Positions 58,560 to 64,000 of a DNA stretch of 64,000 nt are shown in pieces. This stretch comes from Corynespora cassiicola. Lineage: Eukaryota > Ascomycota > Dothideomycetes > Pleosporales > Corynesporascaceae. The position numbers and the translations under genes were made by a program. The stretch is taken from NCBI GenBank assembly GCA_022059125.1, contig JAEUWY010000016.1, positions 1,641,001-1,705,000 of the forward strand. The letters are read 5' to 3'. The notes below the pieces were generated by a model that saw only the letters and a list, made by a program, of their open reading frames with translations, did not search any database and was not told the DNA's origin. Position 1 is the stretch's first letter. The number at the start of each line of letters is the position of its first letter.

Positions 58560-61500
58560 TTTCTGCTACTAATACTTCTAGTATTTCTAATTTTAAGCGC
58601 TATAAAATATCTAATTTACTAGCTTTTAATAATTTTAGTAAGCCTAAAATTATAAATTAAATTATAAAAACATAAAATAAATTTATTAATAATATATATA
58701 TATTTAACGCTGGCGAACAGAGCGCTACTAATAAATTTTAAAAAAACTATATATATTTTTACACCTCTAATATAGTGTAAAAATACTTCTAAGTATAGCT
58801 TTTTAACTAATAAAAAATAGATAAACTATATAATAACTAAAAAGTTTTAATTAAAGTCTGTCGTAAGTATAAAAACAAAAATACTTAATATAAAATTAAA
58901 GCTAAATTTTAAAACTTACGTTTAGAAATTTTTAGTAACTAAATAAAATTTACTTTAAAATTTAAGTAACAAGCTTTTAAGTCTAAATATTAATAAAAAA
59001 ATTAGAAAAAAAAGATCTACCGTAAAATCTATTTCTAACTAGCTATTTATATAAAAGTATACTTTAAATATAATACGTACTTTTTTAAAAACTATTATAA
59101 AAAAATTTACTTTTAGCACAGAGCTCTATAAAAAAAATAAACTAAGTATATAAAATAAAAAACTGCCGCGAAGCCTACCGCTTATTTTACTATTTTAAAA
59201 TTAATTTAAACTACTACTACTACTACAGTTACCGCCTCTAAAGCTTAAAAAAACAGCTCTAATATAAAGTATTATATATATAGAATTAAAAAATATATAT
59301 TCTGTAACTATTTATTAAAAAGTAGTAATATTTAAGTAGTTATTAAATCTAAAAATCTTAATAACTCTACTAATAACTTTTATAATAAAATTTTTTACAG
59401 TTTTTATAAAAGTACTAAGCTATTTAATAAAAAGTTAAAAAATAAATTATACTAGAGATAGTTTCTACTTTAGTATTTTTCTTAAAAAATATTAAAAGTA
59501 CTAGTAGAGATACTGTTTAACAGAAAAACTACTTTAAAAGTAATAGTTTTTACTAAATAGTTACGAGATTTTTAAATCTAAATACTTTTTAACCTAAATA
59601 TTTTATATATAGCTCTACTTTATTTATAACTAAAAAAAAAAGTTAAATAGATATTATAAGCTTTAACACACCTGTTATAAACAGAGATACTACTTAAAAT
59701 AATTAAAAAAAATTCTATTTTTAGCGCTAAAAAAAGCTATTTTTATTAACTTAGTAGTAGATAAATAAATTATTTCTACTTAGTTTGCTTACTCTAATAT
59801 TAAAAAACACAATATATTACTAAAATAGATATAGTTTATATAATACTACGCTTTTATAAATTATAAAAACAATATAATTATATAGTTTTTTATATTATAA
59901 TTTTAATTTATAAAAATATTATTAGTACTAAAAAACTTTTAATCTGCGAAAAGCTCTGCTTTTTAGTAAAATATAAAAAAATATAGTATAAACTTAAATT
60001 ACTAAATTAAACTAAAGAAAGCTAAACAGGCGCTTTTTTAGTTAGAAAGTAATACTAATATATTTTAAAAAGTAGCTGCGTTTAAAAAAAATTACTTTTT
60101 AACTATAAAAATATATTTTTTTTTTTAAATATTAAAAATAAGTTTAAGTGCCCGCAAAAAAATAAAAGTTTTTTTTATTAAAATATAATTAGTATAAATA
60201 GTTTAAAAGCTATATTTCGTAAACTTTTTAAAAAACTTATAAATTATATAAAAAAAAAAAATTTGCGTAAAATAGAGCGCGCGTTAAAACTTAAAAAAAA
60301 AAAAACAAAATTATTAGTAAAAAAGCTATAGTTTTATATATTAGAACTATTTTAATATAGAATTAGATATAAAAGTAGTTAATACTAAGCTTTAAGTTAA
60401 GAACTTTAAAACTAACTTAGTTATTAAAATTATTAGTCTGTACTAAATTAAACAGATAATTATAAAAAAACTAATAAAAAAAATCTAATATTACTAAAAA
60501 GTTAAAAAAGAAGTTATTTTATTTAAGCTGGGTAGGCTTTTGCGTTAGCTAGTTTTTTAAAATTAATTTAAATATTTTTATTTTTTATTATTTTAGTATT
60601 AACTATAAAATTAAATTTATTTAAAACGTAAACACGCTAGCAACTAGTTTATTATATAATATATTAGTTAAATATTTATAGCTACTAAAAGCTTAGCTAA
60701 ATATTTATATTAAAATTATATTATTACTAGCGACGTATTCTACGTTTTATCTGTACTTTTTACTAAAAAGCTTAATAAAAAATAAAAGTTCTATATTAAC
60801 TACTAAAAATTAAACACTTTAGCTAAAAAAAATATAATAATAGTACTACTAATTTAAAAAACTTTTACGTTTTTAGGAAAATCTAAAATTTTTACTAAAC
60901 TTAATATTTACTAGATTTTCTACTATATTTATATAAATAAAACTTTAGAAAATCTAACTACTTTTTATATTTAATATAGTAATTATAAATATTATATAAT
61001 ATTTTTCGGTTTTTATAACGGACCCGCTATATTTTAGTAATATATTAACTATGTTTTTAGTAATTATATTAATAAGTTCTACACTACTTATATAGATAAT
61101 ATTTTAATATACTTATTTAACTTTTTAGAGTACGAAGAACACGTATAAAAAGTTATAAAACAGTTAAAAAAATTTTATTTATATGTTAATATAAAAAAAA
61201 GTAACTTCGCTGTAAAGTAAACTAAGTTTTTAAATTTTATAGTTTTTATTAATAAAATATTAAAAAACATTAAAAAGATAGAAGTTATTTTAAAATAAAA
61301 AAAGTTAACTAGTTTTAAAGAGCTGTAAAACTTTTTTAGTTTCTATAACTTCTACTGTAACTAAATTAAAAAAATACAGTAAAATTACTTATTTTTTAAT
61401 CTAATTAATAAAAATAAATACTTTTTATACTTTTAGAAAAAAAAAGAGCGCTGTATTTAAATATTTTAAAAAAGTTTTTATTTTAAATAATATTACTACG

Positions 61501-63570
61501 TAATATTCCTCTACTTAAATAACCTAATTAGAAACTAATATTAGTAATAGTATTTTTACCCGGCGTTTTTACGCAAAAGCAGAATAATAAAAAATAGTAT
61601 CTAGTTATTTATTTTTTTAAAACTATAACTGCCGCAGAAATAAACTATAATATTTATAATAAAAAAATATTAGCAGTTATTAGAGCTATTAAACACTAAA
61701 ATAACTAACTAATTAGCTTATACTATTTTTTTAAAATTCTGACTAATTATCGCGTACTAAAATACTTTAGTATAAAACAGCTACTATTATAAAAGTAAGT
61801 TTAGTAAGCTAATAAACTTATAAAAGTATACTGTAAGATTATTTACTAATTTAGCTCTCTAAATATAGTAGCTAATACTTTATTATAAAAATAAAAAAAG
61901 TTTTATATTTAAAAAAATAAAAATATTACTATTTATACTAAAGTTTTTCTGCGTACTAACTAATTTATTTTTAAAAATAATAACTTTATAATCGCGGTTT
62001 TTAAACTCTTTTCTAATTCTCTATTAATAAATTAAAATTTAGAATAATATTTATATTATTTATTAAATCGCTTGTTAATTACTAATTAAACTACTAAATT
62101 ATTTAATAAGTAAAAAAAAAAAGCTTAAAAGCGTTTAGAAAGTAAGTATAGTCTAACTCTTTTAGAATTACTTCTTTAAAAAAAAAGTTAGTAGTATTTA
62201 AAATAGACTTTTTTTAAATATATTTTATTTAGTTTATTTATACTGTAGTTATAACTATATATTTAAAAACTAGTAAAACTAGTAAAATAATACGTAAGCT
62301 GTATTTTTAGCCTAATCTATTTAAAAATATTACTTAATATATATATAACTGTTAAAAATACTAATAGAATTATATTTTAAAAAATAAAACTTCTAGCCTG
62401 CTCTGCCTGTTATCTATTTTTAAATATATATAGTATAACGTTTTTATAGACTTTTTAAGTTTTCTACTTAATAAAAAAAGTTATAGTAATATTTTTATTA
62501 TAGTCTGTAAATTTAGTAAATATACTTTTTTACTACTTTACTATAAAACTGCTACTACTAAAAATACTGCTAATATATATTATAAGTATATCTAGCGCAT
62601 CTACAGCGCTTTTAAAAGCATTATTTCTAACTAAAAATTTTAATTTATTTTCTGTTTTACTAATAAGCTCTGTAAATTTATAAGTATTTAATTTAAAAAA
62701 TTTATGGTTTACTATTTATAAACTAATAGTAATACTAAAATTATAAATTGATATTTTACTATCTGCTTGCGACTTTTTATTAGTTATTTTTAAAATAATT
62801 AGTTTAATTTACTGCTATATATAAATTATATTTAAAATATTTTTTTTTATAATTTTACAGGCTTCTTATTTTACAAAATTAAATTTAGATATAAATTTTA
62901 CTATTATTAGAATTAGTACACACAAGTTAAAAACGCCTATAACTTATTTAAAAATATTTTATTTAAGCGCGCTTTTAATAATAATTATAAATACTATAAA
63001 ACTATTTAATAAATATAATTATATATAAAAAAAAACTTAACTAAAACTTAAAAAAGCTAAAAAGTTTAGGCTAATAAAAAGCGTCGCGACTCTAATTTTA
63101 GAATTAATAATTTAGTATATATAATATCTAAAAAATTTAAAACTTTTTAACTAAACTTTAAGTTAAATTAATAAATATATAAACTTTACTAAATTACTAG
63201 TATAAAAAAGCACTTTTACTAAATCGATCTACTTTTCTATATAAAAATCTATTTAGTATTTTATACTAGCTGTTTATATAAAGTTTCTGATAATCTGCTA
63301 CTAAAATAATATTTAAAACTAAAACTTTTAGTAAAAGTAAATAGTTTATTTAAATAAAAAGTTAAACTAATTATTAATAGCTAATTTAACTGCGGTAAAC
63401 TGTTTTATTATACTAGCTAAATAAATTATAATAATAATTCTATTTTTTATTTTACTAGTAATTTTATTAATACTTCTAAACACGTGCGACAGTTCTATAA
63501 AAAGTATTCTAATAAATTTAAACTTTTTAAAAAGTTTTAAATATAGTTAAAAGCTGCAGCTAATAATAAA
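58560..63570 (+). pseudogene. C3 gag-pol (chromovirus), RIP-inactivated
   Basis: The gag start region shows KISNLLAF and SKPKI near 58605-58660. RT at about 60720-61260 has FTKLNIY, GFYNGPAIF (about 61000-61045) and YIDNIL (61090 region), the second Asp again Asn, followed by EEHVQKVI and KKSNFAV. RNase H near 61640-61720 (INYNIYNKKILAVIRAI). Integrase near 62390-62780 with FIDFLSFLP and, at 62711-62750, a YLQT-like remnant of the HPQTDGQTE block. Chromodomain near 63390-63530, ending FINTSKHVRQF. Frame-wise stops are TAA/TAG/TGA throughout. Relative to family A the RT and LTR are clearly of another lineage. Confidence 0.82.
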
Positions 63571-63699
63571 AAGCTTATAATAACTTTTAAAAATAATTTT
63601 TCTATTAAAAAAAGTATTATAAGTAAAGTAAAATACTTATAAGTTAACTTCTAACTAGCCCGCTTCTAGCTAAAATTTTTAAACTTACTAGCTTTTTTT

Positions 63700-64000
63700 T
63701 ATATATTTTAAATTTTTAATTTAATACGATTGTTATAATTCCGGTTTAAACTATTAAAAAAACTTGAAATTAATACTGTTTTATATATAAAACAGAGTAG
63801 ATATACGCAGTACTACTAAAAAAATAAAAAAATTAAACTAAAATAGCGGGAAGAACTCGAAATAAAGTAATTTTTAGTAGAAATTAACTACTTAAAAAAC
63901 TAATTAGAGCTTTTAAAATGCATTTTATCGCTTTAATACAGGCTTTTAAAATGCATTTTATCGCTTTAGTACAGGCTTTTAAAAAAAAGTAATATAATAA
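63700..64000 (+). pseudogene. 3'-proximal accessory gene of C3 (sense strand), partial
   Basis: After the chromodomain, plus-strand sequence shows YDCYNSGLNY (63725 on; Tyr where Cys would be), SRYTQYYQKNKK near 63800-63835, then a charged leucine-rich helix: REELEIK, LVEINYLKN, LELLK. The frame continues through the 33-bp tandem repeat as LLKCILSLQYR-type 11-residue units and is still open at the window edge. Internal stops are TAA/TAG at Gln-type places, and there is one frame change near 63760. The plan (Cys clusters, then a coiled coil) is that of the family A accessory genes, but here in sense orientation. Function unknown. Confidence 0.5.
63909..63989 (+). repeat. 33-bp tandem repeat, 2.4 copies, in frame
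   Basis: Unit 63909-63941 and unit 63942-63974 differ at one base (taatacag / tagtacag); a third partial unit follows to 63989. Each unit has the palindrome aaaatgcatttt and keeps TpG and CpA, which are rare in the rest of the region. 33 bp is eleven codons, so the repeat adds 11-residue steps to a helix. Confidence 0.85.

Larger units (their letters stand above)
56669..64000 (+). mobile_element. Family C chromovirus, copy C3, 5' LTR to 3'-proximal gene; runs out of window
   Basis: LTR 56669-56876, leader to about 58250, gag, pol with RT, RNase H, integrase and chromodomain, then an accessory gene reaching the window edge. It is inserted in the C2 leader. Its 3' LTR is not in the window. Uninterrupted over 7.3 kb, so probably the youngest family C copy here, although RIP has hit it strongly. 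Confidence 0.85.

Noticed and set aside
4330..64000. Mitochondrial DNA insertion, suggested by the very high A/T content
   Set aside because: No mitochondrial genes, tRNAs or rRNA. LTRs, target duplications and RIP-type changes explain the composition.
6804..64000. Centromere
   Set aside because: RIP-mutated retroelement blocks form centromeres in some ascomycetes, but sequence alone cannot show CENP-A. A 57-kb nest is also normal for arm heterochromatin.
1..64000. tRNA genes
   Set aside because: I looked for B-box-like ggttcga patterns with a matching acceptor stem in the GC-balanced parts and saw none; AT-rich hits have no stem pairing.

Overview
The window looks like a filamentous ascomycete (Pezizomycotina) genome. 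It starts in an ordinary GC-balanced gene and then falls into a compartment made almost wholly of A and T. The repeats there carry the mark of repeat-induced point mutation (RIP): CpA has become TpA on both strands, glutamine codons CAA/CAG have become TAA/TAG, TGG has become TAG/TGA/TAA, and TpA is everywhere. This fits fungi with an AT-rich, transposon-filled second compartment. No species can be named from the sequence alone.

Layout. Bases 3-1628 hold the 3' part of a kinesin-light-chain-type TPR gene, the only intact host coding sequence. Bases 2207-4327 are a complete Tc1/mariner element with a TA target duplication, long inverted repeats and a two-intron DD34E transposase. Bases 5391-6803 are a GC-balanced island with no recognisable gene. 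From 6804 to the end, everything is one nested transposon stack. A plus-strand chromovirus (family C, LTR about 210 bp; copy C1) is interrupted by an unclassified TIR element (X1) and by a second Tc1-like element. X1 is itself hit by two complete minus-strand chromoviruses (family A: G1, G2) and two solo LTRs. A second family C copy (C2) starts at the broken end of the second Tc1 element. C2 carries X2, and X2 carries a plus-strand family A copy (G3, 27692-48086) and a minus-strand one (G5). G3 in turn carries two further minus-strand copies (G6 at 30509-37382, G4 at 38577-45333). A third family C copy (C3) sits in the C2 leader and runs out of the window. Target duplications (ATTAC, TAATT, TTAAA, ATTAG, CAGAC, TTAAG, TA) fix most boundaries to the base.

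Family A elements carry gag, protease, RT, RNase H, integrase and chromodomain, all broken by RIP. G6 is the least mutated. The most interesting signal is a small extra gene between the chromodomain and the 3' LTR, on the strand opposite gag-pol. It encodes a short Cys-rich segment followed by a long charged, probably coiled-coil segment. Family A comes in four LTR types (alpha, beta, gamma, delta). They share R-U5 and gag-pol but differ in U3, and beta and gamma also carry quite different versions of the extra gene. Family C has an analogous gene at its 3' end in sense orientation, with an in-frame 33-bp tandem repeat.

A second strong signal is a tract of 786 bases that is identical, including all RIP-type changes, in G1 (13472-14257) and G4 (43951-44736), although the flanks differ clearly. 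Either gene conversion happened after RIP or the assembly is wrong there.
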